Origin: Nematopogon swammerdamellus
Lineage: Eukaryota; Arthropoda; Insecta; Lepidoptera; Adelidae
Length of the DNA stretch: 64,000 nucleotides
NCBI GenBank assembly: GCA_946902875.1
Contig: OX336336.1
Location: 2,512,545 to 2,576,544 of the forward strand
Direction: 5' to 3'
The translations under genes and the position numbers were made by a program. Below, piece by piece: positions 1 to 11,200 of the stretch. Numbering within the stretch: position 1 is the first letter of the stretch; the number at the start of each line of letters is the position of its first letter. The notes under the pieces are model-generated. The model saw nothing but the letters and a program-made list of their open reading frames with translations, was not told where the DNA came from and ran no database searches.

Positions 1-20
1 TTACAAAGTAGCATATTAAC

Positions 21-127
21 CTTTCTCTAGATCTATAGTCTCGGTGAATCAGTCTTTCTACTTCTCTGCCGTACTCGAACTCGTCGTGCTGCGGCTCCAG
101 CGGCTCTCGCGCTAGTCTCGACGTCAA
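21..127 (-). CDS. cac: cac E31: most distal tail exon in window
   Basis: It encodes LTSRLAREPLEPQHDEFEYG, then REVERLIHRDYRSRE and two bases AG. Acceptor is TTACAG; the proposed donor GTTAAT is weak, and the frame stays open to the window edge, so the 3' border is uncertain. Phase 0 at the 5' end fits E30. The true stop codon must be below position 1. Confidence 0.8.
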
Positions 128-477
128 CTGTAACCGGCACAAATACATTATTGCTATTACAGTATTATTATATAAATTGAACTACAATTAACACTTTTAC
201 ACAAGATTTTTTTTAAAGTTTACATTTACACGTATATGCGTCATCGGCCTATAAAAGTGGCCGGTGGATTTTAGGATTTTTCCGTCTACGTTGTAGGAGG
301 ATTGACAGCCCCATACTTAAAAAAGTAACTCGGAAAAAGCTCAAAATCCTGTCTTAAGCATCATCTTAGATGTAGATGGCGCTGACACATAGCCTGGACG
401 TTGAATTGCCATGTATTTAGGCAATAAATTTAAATTACCACCTCACTGTACCGTGTGGGGCCGGTACTTTAAAAGAA

Positions 478-771
478 TAGCCCCACTGCATCTCTCCCCG
501 TGTATGTCGTAAAAGGCAACTAAGGGATATGACTCCCTTCTTATATTACTAGGTGGTAGGGTTAAATCCGCCCGGGTTGATACCACCGCACTGAATGAAA
601 GGTCGGTCGAAACGGCTATGTAAATAGTTTGTGTTTCTCGTCCAGTTCAGTGTAGCCGGCACGACTGAAGGGAAGCACTGACGTGGCGCCAAGTTCACCC
701 GGTGTTATGGGCTGACACCACGGATGTTGTAGGTGATTTGGCCAATCGTGTCAGTTTCCATAAAAAAAAGA
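478..771 (+). mobile_element. SINE family B copy with a third type of 5' head
   Basis: The body (GGTCGGTCGAAACGGCTATG through GTGTCAGTTTCCATAAAAAA) matches other family-B copies in the window. Its 5' part is not the 5S-like head but a CTGCATCTCTCCCCGTGTAT segment also found near 1710 and, inverted, at 37850. The A-rich tail ends the copy. It lies in the intron after E31's upstream neighbour E30. Confidence 0.7.
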
Positions 772-824
772 ATTATTATTAATCAAAAGATGCTTGAATT
801 TTTTTTTAATTTTAGTAGAATAGA

Positions 825-924
825 CGGCACGTAACTTGACCTCTGTGCGAGAGGGACGGCGTTATACGTATGCGATCGTTGGTATAACGCTGTCCCGCTC
901 GCACAGAGGCCAAGTTACGTGCCG
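825..924. repeat. 100-bp near-perfect hairpin
   Basis: Two 42-bp arms, 826-867 and the inverse ending at 923, pair with only three mismatches by eye around a short loop containing ATGCGATCG. It lies in the E30-E31 intron, so the cac pre-mRNA would carry it. It could be a small foldback MITE or a miRNA-like precursor; the stem is longer than a typical miRNA. Confidence 0.8.
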
Positions 925-962
925 GGCAGTTATAACGAGACAAACGTGTGTGTTGCACTCAC

Positions 963-1135
963 GTGAGAAGGTGTGTTGTGCAGCTTGGGCACGCCGTAAG
1001 GCTGGTTGATGTGTAGCGTGGACGGCTTGCTCGGCGTTGGCGGCAGTTGGCGGCCGCGGCCGCGCCTTGCGCCCTCCTGCTCCCACGAGCGGTAGTCGCG
1101 CTCGCGCTCCCGCTCGCGCTCGCCCCGCTCATGAC
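963..1135 (-). CDS. cac: cac E30: RGRQLPPTPSKPS tail exon
   Basis: It encodes HERGERERERERDYRSWEQE, then GARRGRGRQLPPTPSKPSTL and HINQPYGVPKLHNTPSH. The RGRQLPPTPxKPSTL motif is a conserved insect Cav2 C-terminal element, possibly a proline-rich docking site for active-zone proteins such as RIM-binding protein (family knowledge plus inference). Acceptor is GGACAG, donor GTGAGT; it ends in phase 0 and joins E31. A 100-bp near-perfect hairpin starts 39 bp into the following intron. Confidence 0.92.
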
Positions 1136-1413
1136 CTGTCCACGGGGCCCACGCTTCTCGATCAATATTTATACGACTCGACGTGTAGATAGCAGCCATT
1201 GCCGTAGTTGGCCGCTTGCGCGCTGCACGATTACGGCACGGCAGCGGCAACGCATCGATCACGGCACGGCACCGGTCAGTCAACAAGTGCGAGTCGAACT
1301 CGCGCACCGAGGGTTCCGTATCGTCATGTCGTGGTCAGCGCCACTCACACCATCTATGTATTAGTTAAAATGCTTCATACTCTTTTCGGTAGATGGCGCG
1401 CATACACTTTTTA

Positions 1414-1640
1414 GTTTCTTGTATGGGGAACCCCGTGAATTTTTAACTTTTTGTTATTTTTATTATTTTTTCTTATATCGGCCATAATAACACATATTCT
1501 GTGCAAATTTCAATGGGCTGCCTATTACGGATCAAGAGATACAGCCCTCGGACAGACAGACGGACGGACACTAACAGACGGACAGCGGCGTAGGCTTAGT
1601 AATAGGGACGGACGTACTACGGATACTGAACTCTAAAAAT
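1414..1640 (-). repeat. common lepidopteran dispersed repeat (family C)
   Basis: It contains the inverted form of GGCTTAGTAATAGG-type ends, a degenerate CCGT-rich tract and the TCACAGAATATGTGTTA block also seen at 12146-12365 and 40810-40944. No coding. I recognise this repeat type from moth and butterfly introns but cannot name its class. Confidence 0.6.
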
Positions 1641-2199
1641 GTATGAAAATATATAAACAGATTTCGCACTGGCCGACGACGGTAATGTTAATATAATTTT
1701 GTTGTCTGCATCTCTCCCCGTACATGTCGTAAAAGGCGAAAAGGGATAAGGATAAGGTGTCGTGTTAAAGGGCGACCGTATAGCCACCTCTGACCTCGGC
1801 ACGGTCCTTCCACCGAGTCACCCAGCAGGTGGGTCTCCATGCCTTACTTTCTGTTTGATTGTTATCTTGTCCTAACAATGTTGCTAAACGTGGCGGTCTG
1901 TAATTGTGGTGCTGTAATTTACAAGAGTAATGGAGGCACAACACCGATTACTTTGCTTAACCCGTTTTTCGGGATACAGCGTGTGGTATTTATGTATATT
2001 TTTTTTAAAACACGGCCGGCATGAGTGGCCCTGCCCAAAAGTCCGACGGAAGATCCGACACATCTAATAAAAGCACTCCTCGCGACACCACGCTCGGAGA
2101 GGCGCCACGCCACGCCCCGCGCCGCCGGCGACAAGGCGGACTAAAAGGTCGTCGTCTTAATTATTAAGACTCTTTTTGAATATTTTTCTTTTTTTTTAT

Positions 2200-2330
2200 G
2201 TAATCCGGTGTGGGTGTCTGAGTCGGAGGGGCCAAAGCACATGCTCCGATCAGCCAATATCACCTCCGAGAAGGTAGGTGCCATACCGGAGACTTCCCTA
2301 GATTGCCAGGTTGCCTTGATCACCAGGCTA
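2200..2330 (-). mobile_element. SINE family A, truncated copy
   Basis: It starts with the inverted A-tail TTTTTTTATGTAATCCGGTG and continues with GAGTCGGAGGGGCCAAAGCA, matching the copies at 37880, 51060 and 56385. The 5' half of the SINE is missing. Confidence 0.7.
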
Positions 2331-2447
2331 TAGGCAGTAGGGAACGCGCTCGTCGGAAGACCATCACCCGACATTTGATACGTTTTGCCTTCACTGATGC
2401 CGTGCTGTTATCGTATAGTGTGCAAGCAGCCCGTCCATATTATCTGC

Positions 2448-2680
2448 ACTAGGTGGCAGGGTTTATCCCGAAATCCCGACCGGGTTGTTACCACCGCACT
2501 GTGCGAAACCTCGGTCGAAACGGCTATGTAAATAGTTCGTGTTTTCCGTCCAGTTCAGTGTAGCCGACATGAAATGTAGGGAAGCACTGACACGGCACCT
2601 AGTTCACCCGGTTTTATGGGCTGACATCACGAATGTTGTAGGTGATGTAGGAAACCGTGTCAGTTTCCATTAAAAAAAAA
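2448..2680 (+). mobile_element. SINE family B, 5'-truncated copy
   Basis: It begins within the shared core (CACTAGGTGGCAGGG) and runs through the family-B body to CAGTTTCCATTAAAAAAAAA. No head is present. Confidence 0.75.
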
Positions 2681-3981
2681 TATGCGGTGGAACTGGGACA
2701 GGCTGTACATTGTTTAAATACGTTGATACTGTAGGTTTCAAGTGTATTGAGGTTACAGCTCCGTATTGGGTTAAAAAAAAAAAGGTTGGTCGAACGGTCG
2801 TCTCGCTAAATAACTTACGAAGCTAAAAGCCGCAACTGAAACCGTTTCGTGTTCGAAATTCTCGACGCGTTCGTAAGTAACGACACTGGTCGAGTCGTAG
2901 AACGCGAGACGGTCTCGCCTAGTCAGCGTTGCTCGGGATGCAAAAAAAAAACGAAATACAGCAGCAAACGATAATAAATAAACGCTTCAACAGATGTGCA
3001 AACAATTTTCCAAAACTTTCCAACGTCCATTCCGAACATACATACATTCATCGTCTTTGATCGATTGTACATTTGGTCTTATTATTTAAAATTATGAACA
3101 ATATTTTCATTAGCATATAATGAATGATTTTATTACAAACACATTTACCTACGATTGCATAGAGGTGTTCAGCCGATACAATAGTGCTCGATCGATACCT
3201 GAGTGTCTAATTACAGGCTTAGTGCATTACAAATTCTAACAATTTAAAATTTTGCTACAACACAATATTTTCTCATCCCATTTTGTATTGTTTGGGAATC
3301 GTCTGAACAGAAGTTGCTGTGAAACATATTGCAGAACATTATGTTTCAATTACAAGCTATACCTGCATTGCACTATATTGTATTTATATAAAATGTACTC
3401 TTTGAGGTTATTGTGTCTAAAGTGAATTCAGGTAACAGCGGTCGAATCTTAAAGTCTAAATACACAGTTTGATGTAGAAGTAAGCGTGAAGTGTGGTTCA
3501 AGGCGGCCTCGCGCCACCTAGTCTGCTGCCGCTCTGCGCCGGCGCCGCCTACGGGGCGGTAGGCGGCGCAGGCGCTCGGCGGAGCCGCGGCGTGTCACCT
3601 CCGCTCAGCGTACAGCTGCTTGCGTCAAGCGTTAAGTGTACAGTCGCGCTCATGCGGTCGGAGCTGCATGCGAAATCGAAACGAAACGATAGGTCGTTAA
3701 AATAAGAGGCCAAGTCGCGAAGCCCTCGCCAAGCTTGAATTGAAATATTACGCCGTAAAGAAAGACAAAACCATGCATTTTGAGAATCGATTTATTTGAT
3801 AATAATTGTTCATGCAAAAAAATAATTAATCGTGCACACTGCTCTTGAAGAAATGATCTCCCGCTAGAAAGCAGCGCAAACGGTCGGTGTGTCTCGCGGC
3901 GGGTGAGTGTGAGTGGGCGGGCGGACGTGTGAGTGAGTGATCGAGCAGCGTGAGCGGGCGAGGCGGGCGGGCGGAGCTCAC

Positions 3982-4065
3982 CGAAGGTGTGGTGTGGCGG
4001 GCTGGGCGAGCGCGAGGGCTGGCTCAGACTGGTGGTGGGGTGCGCCGGCCGCCACTGCGTCCCTG
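3982..4065 (-). CDS. cac: cac E29: 28-codon cassette exon
   Basis: This 84-bp exon encodes AGTQWRPAHPTTSLSQPSRS, then PSPPHHTFG. It starts with two bases and ends with one, so it can be included or skipped without changing frame between E28 and E30 (PHA-GTQ ... TFG-HERGE when included; PHG-HERGE when skipped). Acceptor is TGACAG, donor GTGAGC. It sits in a GC-rich island (about 3840-4080). The Ser/Pro-rich sequence resembles SH3-type proline motifs, but no specific binding site is assigned. Confidence 0.82.
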
Positions 4066-4333
4066 CTGTCAGGTCATAAACCTTCATGTACCGACACCCT
4101 CCTGCCTGCGTACACCTCCACACTCCACACCATAAACTAAAACCCTACCACCGCACTCACAAAGGCCACTCTAAAAGTTTCATATGCACTCGGACTAGGT
4201 TGTTTGTGTCACAAGCGAGCGATTACAATTCGTCAACAAGCCGGTAGCACTGTCTGCATTTAGTCGTGTACATATTTATACAGGATATAAGGTAATGAAT
4301 TAACACGCACTTCTGATAATACTCTATCGTATA

Positions 4334-5012
4334 CAACATCACCCAAAACTCAACGTCAAGCGGTAACCAGGGAGTAGGCCAGTTTATGACTACCCAGGGA
4401 AAAATAAGAACAAAAATCGTAGTCATTTGTTTTTTATGATATGAGCCTTTTTTGAAAAACGTTGATACATTTTAGGTACTACGACTACAAATTTGCAAAT
4501 ATAATTGTTAAAAATTTTATATTGGAAGCCTAAATAACTCTGCTATTGATACTAATTCCAAATAAAACCAGAATGCCTGTAGTTTTAACAAAAACATTTT
4601 TTTACGTGATAACGTCTTATAAATTGATGAACACCGGCTGCACGCACGAGTATCACGTCACGTTCCATCTGAGCCTGTGTGTGCAAGCGAGAGCGCGTAA
4701 CAAGCGATAGAGAGGCACAATCGGTCCAAGCGTCGGCTTGTAAAAGTACCAGGGCCGCAGAAATTAAAACGAGGTTACTCGTACCATAATATCTGGCCGG
4801 TCGGAAAATATTTCAAATTTAGAATATTCATGAAACAAGGGTTGTATGACGTTATCACGTAAAACTATCGTCCGTAAACCGACTTTACAGACAACCAATT
4901 TTTTTTTCTAAAAAAATAAATAACTCAGATTTTTTTTCTTATTTTTCCCTGGGTAGTCATAAACTGGCCTACTCCCTGGTTCCCGCTTGACGTTGAGTTT
5001 TGGGAGACGTTG
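4334..5012. mobile_element. mariner-like nonautonomous element with long TIRs, flanked by TATA
   Basis: The left end reads CAACATCACCCAAAACTCAA and the right end is its inverse (TTGAGTTTTGGGAGACGTTG). Similarity extends about 75 bp inwards through AGTAGGCCAGTTTATGACTA. Both ends are bordered by TATA (4330-4333 and 5013-5016), consistent with TA target duplication. No transposase is visible. A second copy is at 46577-46985. Confidence 0.8.
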
Positions 5013-5220
5013 TATATTTAGTTGAAATACAAACGCCACTCGAGACCATGCGTTACCGGAAAGGTAGCTTATAATTTTCTATCTTCTAAGAAAAATCTAG
5101 ACTGCATCTATATTAGGTGTGCCCAGCATGAAGGTATGGAAGGAAACAAGTGTGGTTGCTATTCTTACACTATTACAGTAGATATCTAAATACAATTAAA
5201 AGTAGCAGATGCTAGGCATC

Positions 5221-7790
5221 GCCGGTACCCGTAACCTATAAAATACGACTTCGTAGAAGGTGCTACGCATTACCGTAAATATGAAAACTCTACTTCGCAT
5301 AGGCTGCTACACATTAATCTTTATCGTAAATTATTAAAAAAACCTACTTCGTAAAGGGCGCTACGTTTATACCGTGTCGCAAATTATGAAAAAAAATGTC
5401 TTTGTATAAGGTGCTACGCATTAACCATTATCGTAAATTATGAAAACTTGACTTCGTAAGCGGCGCTACGTATTAACCGTGTCGTAAATTATGATACCTC
5501 GACCTAGTAGAGGGCGCTACGCATTAACCTATATAGTAAATTATGAAAACTTAACTTCGTAAGCGGCGCTACGTATTAACCGTGTCGTAAATTATGATAC
5601 CTCGACCTAGTAGAGGGCGCTACGCATTAACCTATATAGTAAATTATGAAAACTTTACTTCGTAAGCGGCGCTATGTATTAACCGTGTCGTAAATTATGA
5701 TACCTCGACTTCGTAGAGGTTGTTACTCATCAACAGATACCCGTAATATATGAAAACACGACTTCGTAGAGGTTGCTAAGCATTAAACGTTATTGTAAAA
5801 TATGAAAACCGGACTTCGTTGAGGGTGCTACGCATTAACCGTTATCGTAAATTATGAAAACTCGACTTCGTAGAGGGTGCTACGTATACACCGATAGTCG
5901 TGATATATGAAAACTCGACTTAGTAGAGGGTGCTACGCATTAACCGTTATAGTAAATTATGAAAATTCGACTTCGTAGAGGGTGCTACGCATGCACCGAT
6001 ACCCGTAATATATGAAAACTCGACTTAGTAGAGGGTGCTACGCATTAACCATTATCGTAAATAATGAAAACTCGACTTCGTAGAGGGTGCTACGCATACA
6101 CCGATAGCCGTAATATATGAAAACTCGACTTAGTAAAGGTGCTACGCATTAACGGTTATCGTAAATTATGAAAATTCGACTTCGTAGAGGGTGCTATGCA
6201 TACACCGATATCCGTAATAAATAATATATGAAAACTTTACTTAGTAGATGGTGCTACGCATCAACCGATACCCGTAATATATGAAAACTCGACTTCGTAG
6301 AGGATGCTACACATTAACCGTTATAGTAAATTATGAAAGCTCGACTTCGTAGAGGGGGCTACACATACACCGATACCCGTAATGTATGAAAACTCGACTT
6401 AGTAGAGGGTGCTACGCATTAACCGTTATCGTAAATTATGAAACTCGACTGCGTAGAGGGTGCTACTCATAAACCGATACCCGTAATATTTGAAAACCCC
6501 ACTTCGTAGAGGGAGCTACGCATCAACCGTTATCATATATTATGAAAACTCGACTTAGTAGAGGGTGCTACGCATTAATCGTTATCGTAAATTATGAAAA
6601 CTCGACTTCGTAGAGGGCACTATGCATTAAAGGTTAAAGTAAACTATGAAAACTCGACTTCGTTGAGGGTGCTACGCAATAACCGTTATTGTAAATTATG
6701 AAACTTGACTTCGCAGAGTGTGCTACGCATCAACCGATACCCGTAATATATGAAAATTCGACTTAGTAGAGGATGTTACGCATTAACCGTTATCGTAAAT
6801 TATGAAAACTCGACTTCGTAGAGGATGCTACACATTAACAGTTATCGTAAATCATGAAAACTCTACTTCGTAGATGGTGCTACGCATCAACCGATACCCG
6901 TAATATATGAAACCTCGAGTTCGTAGAAGGTGCTACGCTTTAACACATACCAGTAATAATTGACAACTCGACTTTGTAGAGGTGCTACACATTAACCGTT
7001 ATCGTAAATTATGAAAACTCTACTTCGTAGAGGGTGCTATGCATCAACCGATACCCGTAATATATGAAAACTCGAGTTCGTAGAAGGTGCTACGCATCAA
7101 CAGATACCCGTAATAATTGACAACTCGACTTTGTAGAGGTGCTACATATTAACCGTTATCGTAAATTATGAAAATACGACTTCGTAGATGATGCTACACA
7201 TTAACCGTTATCGTAAATTATGAAAACTCGACTTCGTAGAGGGTGCTACGCACCATCCGTTATCGTATATTGTGAAAACTCTACTTCGTAGATGGTGCTA
7301 CGCATCAACCGATACCCGTAATATATGAAACCTCGAGTTCGTAGAAGGTGCTACGCTTTAACAGATACCAGTAATAATTGACAACTCGACTTTGTAGAGG
7401 TGCTACACATTAACCGTTATCGTAAATTATGAAAACTCTACTTCGTAGAGGGTGCTATGCATCAACCGATACCCGTAATATATGAAAACTCGAGTTCGTA
7501 GAAGGTGCTACGCATCAACAGATACCCGTAATAATTGACAACTCGACTTTGTAGAGGTGCTACATATTAACCGTTATCGTAAATTATGAAAATACGACTT
7601 CGTAGATGATGGTACACATTAACCGTTATCGTAAATTATGAAAACTCGACTTCGTAGAGGGTGCTACGCACCATCCGTTATCGTATATTGTGAAAACTCG
7701 ACTTCGTAGAGGATGTTACCCATTATCCGTTATCGTAAATAATGAAAATTCGACTTCGTAAAGTGTGCTACGCATCTCCCGATACCGTAA
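5221..7790. repeat. 52-bp minisatellite array with higher-order repeats
   Basis: About 48 tandem units of roughly 52-54 bp share the core CTCGACTTCGTAGAGGGTGC followed by TACGCATTAACCGTTATCG. Two alternating variants (…CCGTTATCGTAAATTATG and …CCGATACCCGTAATATATG) form dimers in places. An eight-unit block at about 6900-7250 is repeated about 420 bp later (7320-7680). An earlier 108-bp dimer is repeated at 5420-5690. It lies in the E28-E29 intron. Units abut without unique spacers, so it is not a CRISPR array. Confidence 0.92.
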
Positions 7791-8341
7791 TTATATGGTA
7801 GGTGGGTGACGAGTAACATTATATAGGCAGTAGGTAGTTGTAATAGCTAACTTTTAAAAATTGCAACACTGAAGTACATGCTTAATTAATTAATTAATTT
7901 AATATTCAATAAAGGATTTGAATCTGAATATAAAACTCAATTTCGTTGAGTGTGCTACGGATCATCATGTAGCTTAATCATAAAAAATAATAAAAAAACA
8001 ATATTGTAGAGCGTGTTAAGCAACTCATATTGCAGTGATTGATTACTGATATACAATTTATTAAAACGTGTTTAATGCTGTACAAGTCTAATTTATTATA
8101 TACTTTATATCAAAAGTATGTGTAGATTTAGTGTAGGTACAAATATTTTTATATTGACAATTCGGCGCATAATGCGATTGCGTACACTCCTATCAGGGTT
8201 TATCTGTACCTGACATTGAACAATCTAATATTTCTCATTATAATTTTTAAACTATAACAGTAACCTTTTTTTTCGGAATAAACCACAATAAAATTAAAAT
8301 TGTTCAATTTAACGTACATTAATCAATCCTTTTGGGATATA

Positions 8342-8533
8342 CAGGCTGATTCAGCAATAACTACCAAATTTTGTAGCGATTTTGTAGGCAAAATGATCAA
8401 ATTTGGCTTTTCTATATTATAATTTTTAAAGACAAATACACTTACATGATTTTTTTTTAATTATGCCAAAGGTGCTAATTTTATCTCCAGCATCACCCCT
8501 TGAAATGTTGGCAGTTATTGCTGAATGACCCTG
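8342..8533. mobile_element. 192-bp TIR element flanked by TATA
   Basis: The ends CAGGCTGATTCAGCAATAAC and GTTATTGCTGAATGACCCTG are inverted repeats, bordered by TATA at 8338-8341 and 8534-8537. This is the usual form of Tc1/mariner-type MITEs. No open frame. Confidence 0.8.
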
Positions 8534-9723
8534 TATACGGTGTTTTACGACATTCTGTATACAATTATGTAAAACCAGTAACAACACTAAGAATAGCAAG
8601 AATAGTATGAATTAAAACTACTGTTGTTATGACTTCTAGCGAGAGGAAAACTTTTGCATCACAGTAGTTAGTTACATTCAGCTTATGGTTTTTTTTTTCT
8701 AATTCTTACTAAGCCTGTGGAAAATGAACTGTATACAACTCAATTCGTGTGTATGACTTAAAATACTAGCTACGGCACCTTAATGCTACATTATACTACA
8801 AATTTTAAACGTTAATTCTAGCGACTACGAACTAAGCTAAGCTCTCGTCGATCACACAAAACTTTCAGAGTCACCTTCATGATAGAAAAATGTTTGCAAA
8901 ACTGTTTTTTTTATTTTCAATTTAGAAAAATAAAAAAATCGCCATAGTTACGTTCTCGGCTTTCATCGTAATGCGGCACACCTAGGGGTAGAATTGAGGT
9001 GGTACATAATAGGGTGGGAAAATACAGCGCTACTACTGTCTAACTACAGAAAACTTACTATTACAAAAATATTACGATTTACTACACATTACGTTAAGGT
9101 GTGTTTATTTTAATTATAATGGAAAAACATCCTAACATTTGTTCACACAAGTGATTTTTTCAGCCAATTAGGTTTAATACGTACATATCTACAAATATTT
9201 TCGTATTATTATGAATTTAGCATGTCAAAACGATTGTTAAAATTTTACAAAAAAAAAAAACCAGGACGAACCATTTAACATATGAATATGCATACCCCCA
9301 ATGATTCGTCGTGTATAAATCATTAAAAAACATTTAAAAAAAAAGACGACGTTATCAAAATATTGTTAACTTAGTGTGTTTATCAATGGCGAAATAAATA
9401 AATATCTGAATCTGAATGATCATTATATTGAATCCTTACGGCCTTTGAACAGTGAACGGACAGACACGTAGGCGACGTAAAATAATTTACAGTAGTCGGA
9501 TTTAAAAGTGTTTATATAAATCTAGAAATATTGTTGCACTTAATTTCATTGCAACATAAAAGCGGAAATAGATATTCGTCAGAATTCCCGTCAGACGACA
9601 ACACTTTTGAATGTTTCGTCTATGTCAGCTCGACGGTGATGAATGTTTGTTAAAATTAGGCACCTCCGCAATCAGCTACTTGATTCCAAGTATAACCTTG
9701 TTGGCAATATTAAAAAAAACATT

Positions 9724-9872
9724 TAACCGACATCAAACCCTTTTTGGTCATGAGTAGCAGGCGGTACAAAAGCACACTTGAAAATTTATAGATGGACCCT
9801 TTTGTGCTTTTGTACCGCCTGCTACTCAAGATCAAAATATTATTTAATACTTTTTAGGGTTTGAAGTCGGTT
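9724..9872. mobile_element. 149-bp foldback element
   Basis: The outer ends AACCGACATCAAACCC and GGGTTTGAAGTCGGTT are inverted, as are the inner arms GAGTAGCAGGCGGTACAAAA and TTTTGTACCGCCTGCTACTC. The whole unit can fold into one long hairpin. The AACCGACTTCAAA-type end is common in lepidopteran repeats. Confidence 0.75.
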
Positions 9873-10140
9873 CAATTTTTTTTAAATAGTTTTTTTATTT
9901 CACTCATTTTAGTAATATCACATAATATTAAAATCGGTTGAAAATTGGCGGAAAAATCGAGTAACATACACACAAAAAAATACAGACGAATTGAGAATGA
10001 ATTCATCTAAGTTAATTTTCTTTTTCTTTTTCGGTTTGTTCCTTTTTGGCGACTGAAACGGTAAGCCAGTACGTCCCTCTTTTACTATTCGGTAAATAGA
10101 TGCTTGAGATACACCTAGATAGAAAAAAAAAATATACATA

Positions 10141-10206
10141 CATCATCATCATCATTAGCCTGTATCGGTCCACTGCTGGACATAGGCCTCTCCCAAGGCA
10201 ATGCCA
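10141..10206 (-). mobile_element. 3' tail of an RTE-like LINE
   Basis: On the minus strand it reads CTTGGGAGAGGCCTATGTCC, CAGCAGTGGACCGATACAGGC, then a (ATG)n tail. This is the same as the 3' end of the element at 38836-40285 (residues LGEAYVQQWTDTG). It was inserted in the cac sense orientation, just beyond the possible read-through stop at 10230. Confidence 0.85.
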
Positions 10207-10229
10207 TAGATGGAATCAAGCGCAGCCGA

Positions 10230-10276
10230 TTAGTCGTGGTTCGCGACGCGTGCGGAGGGGGGCGACGTGTACTGAC
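10230..10276 (-). other. possible retained-intron C-terminus of cac
   Basis: Reading through the E28 donor adds GQYTSPPSARVANHD and a TAA at 10230-10232. A truncated RTE-like tail begins 24 bp further on. On the minus strand an AATAAA occurs near 9893, which could serve such a transcript. This would give a shorter channel lacking E29-E31 and the RGRQLPPTP motif. It is inference; the GTCAGT donor itself looks functional. Confidence 0.35.
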
Positions 10277-10431
10277 CGTGCGGGTAGTAGTGGTGCGGCG
10301 GCCGATGCGAGCGGTGGTGTCGCTGATGCTCGTGCTTCACGATCTCGACCACGTTGCTGACTGTGTCCGAGAACCCTATGTCGTGGTGCTGAGCGTTGTA
10401 GTACGCCCGCCGGCGCGGGCTGGGCGTTCGT
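10277..10431 (-). CDS. cac: cac E28: tail motif DTVSNVVEIVK
   Basis: It encodes RTPSPRRRAYYNAQHHDIGF, then SDTVSNVVEIVKHEHQRHHR and SHRPPHHYYPH plus one G. HDxGFSDTVSNVVE(I/M)VK is a conserved insect Cav2 tail motif; the following His/Arg-rich run is low-complexity. Acceptor is TTGCAG, donor GTCAGT. The leftover G is completed by CA of cassette E29 or GT of E30. Without splicing, translation continues 15 codons past position 10277 to a TAA at 10230-10232 just before a LINE fragment. Confidence 0.92.
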
Positions 10432-10509
10432 CTGCAATTGGGGTGGGGTGTTTTGTTATTATTAATTCACTGAAACGATAATTATGTATGATAGTTGCGA
10501 GTTTATTAC

Positions 10510-10745
10510 AAAATTTCTTTCCCTTGCCCCTTACTAGGTGGTAGGCTGAAGTTGTAGCCGACTGGGTTGGCACCACCGTACAGGATGTAAGATGACTGCA
10601 TAGCAGCCTCGGTTGTGTTCTCCTCTAGTTCCGTATAGCCATCAATCCAGGGAAGTCTTCTCTGGATTGATGGGCTGGGCTGGTCAGAGCATGTGGTTTG
10701 GCCCCTCCGACTCCAGCCACACATACTGGATTACATAAAAAAAAA
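10510..10745 (+). mobile_element. SINE family A copy
   Basis: It runs from the core CTTACTAGGTGGTAGGCTGA through GTTCTCCTCTAGTTCCGTAT to GGATTACATAAAAAAAAA. The tRNA-like head is missing. It lies in the E27-E28 intron, about 80 bp upstream of the E28 acceptor in transcript direction. Confidence 0.75.
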
Positions 10746-10910
10746 CCTCCTCCCCCATTTTTGCTGATGCTCGTATCATGCAGTAATAACGAAGGTCAGT
10801 TATTTGATAATTTCATTTACAGTGAGTTAAATTACCATTCACATAGTCCCAGGGGAATTTATTTATTTTTTATTTAAACTGGCCTGTTTGGCCACATCGC
10901 CTAATACACC

Positions 10911-11200
10911 CAACGAGGTATTATGTTTTACTAGAGCTTTCGCTACGAAGAAAGACACAGAAAAACGGCGTCCCATCAGCTGAGGTATGAGGTAAGATAG
11001 CGGGGAGGCGGAGCGCAGAGCCGAGCGGTAGAGCGGAGCTCGCGCGGGGCAACAATAAACAATAGGCGGTGGCGCGTGCGACGAGTTCGGCCGCCCGCGA
11101 TCGACTAGTTTCTTTGTGCCCCAATTAGTACCTGCCTCAACTCGGCGGAGCTATGCCCGTTGTTCGAGTAAGAGCTCTAGTAAAACATAATACTTCGTTG
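10911..11200. mobile_element. hAT-like MITE, short copy
   Basis: The TIRs are CAACGAGGTATTATGTTTTA and the inverse TAAAACATAATACTTCGTTG. Flanks AATACACC and ACTACACC differ at one of eight bases, consistent with an 8-bp target duplication. The GC-rich interior (GGCGGAGCGCAGAGCCGAGC) matches the copy at 29932-30370. No transposase. Confidence 0.82.

Noticed and set aside
2141..2374. Short frame over 2141-2374 and similar ones at 37905, 56404 and 58603
   Set aside because: They are translations of SINE family A copies; the repeated peptide pattern reflects the SINE, not a gene family.
3493..3705. GC-rich plus-strand frame and possible minus-strand exon near 3500-3700
   Set aside because: No Cav-like peptide; minus-strand frames between plausible splice sites hit stops or have lengths that break the E28-E30 frame.
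5221..7790. CRISPR-like regular repeats
   Set aside because: Units are contiguous tandem repeats with no unique spacers, in a eukaryotic intron.
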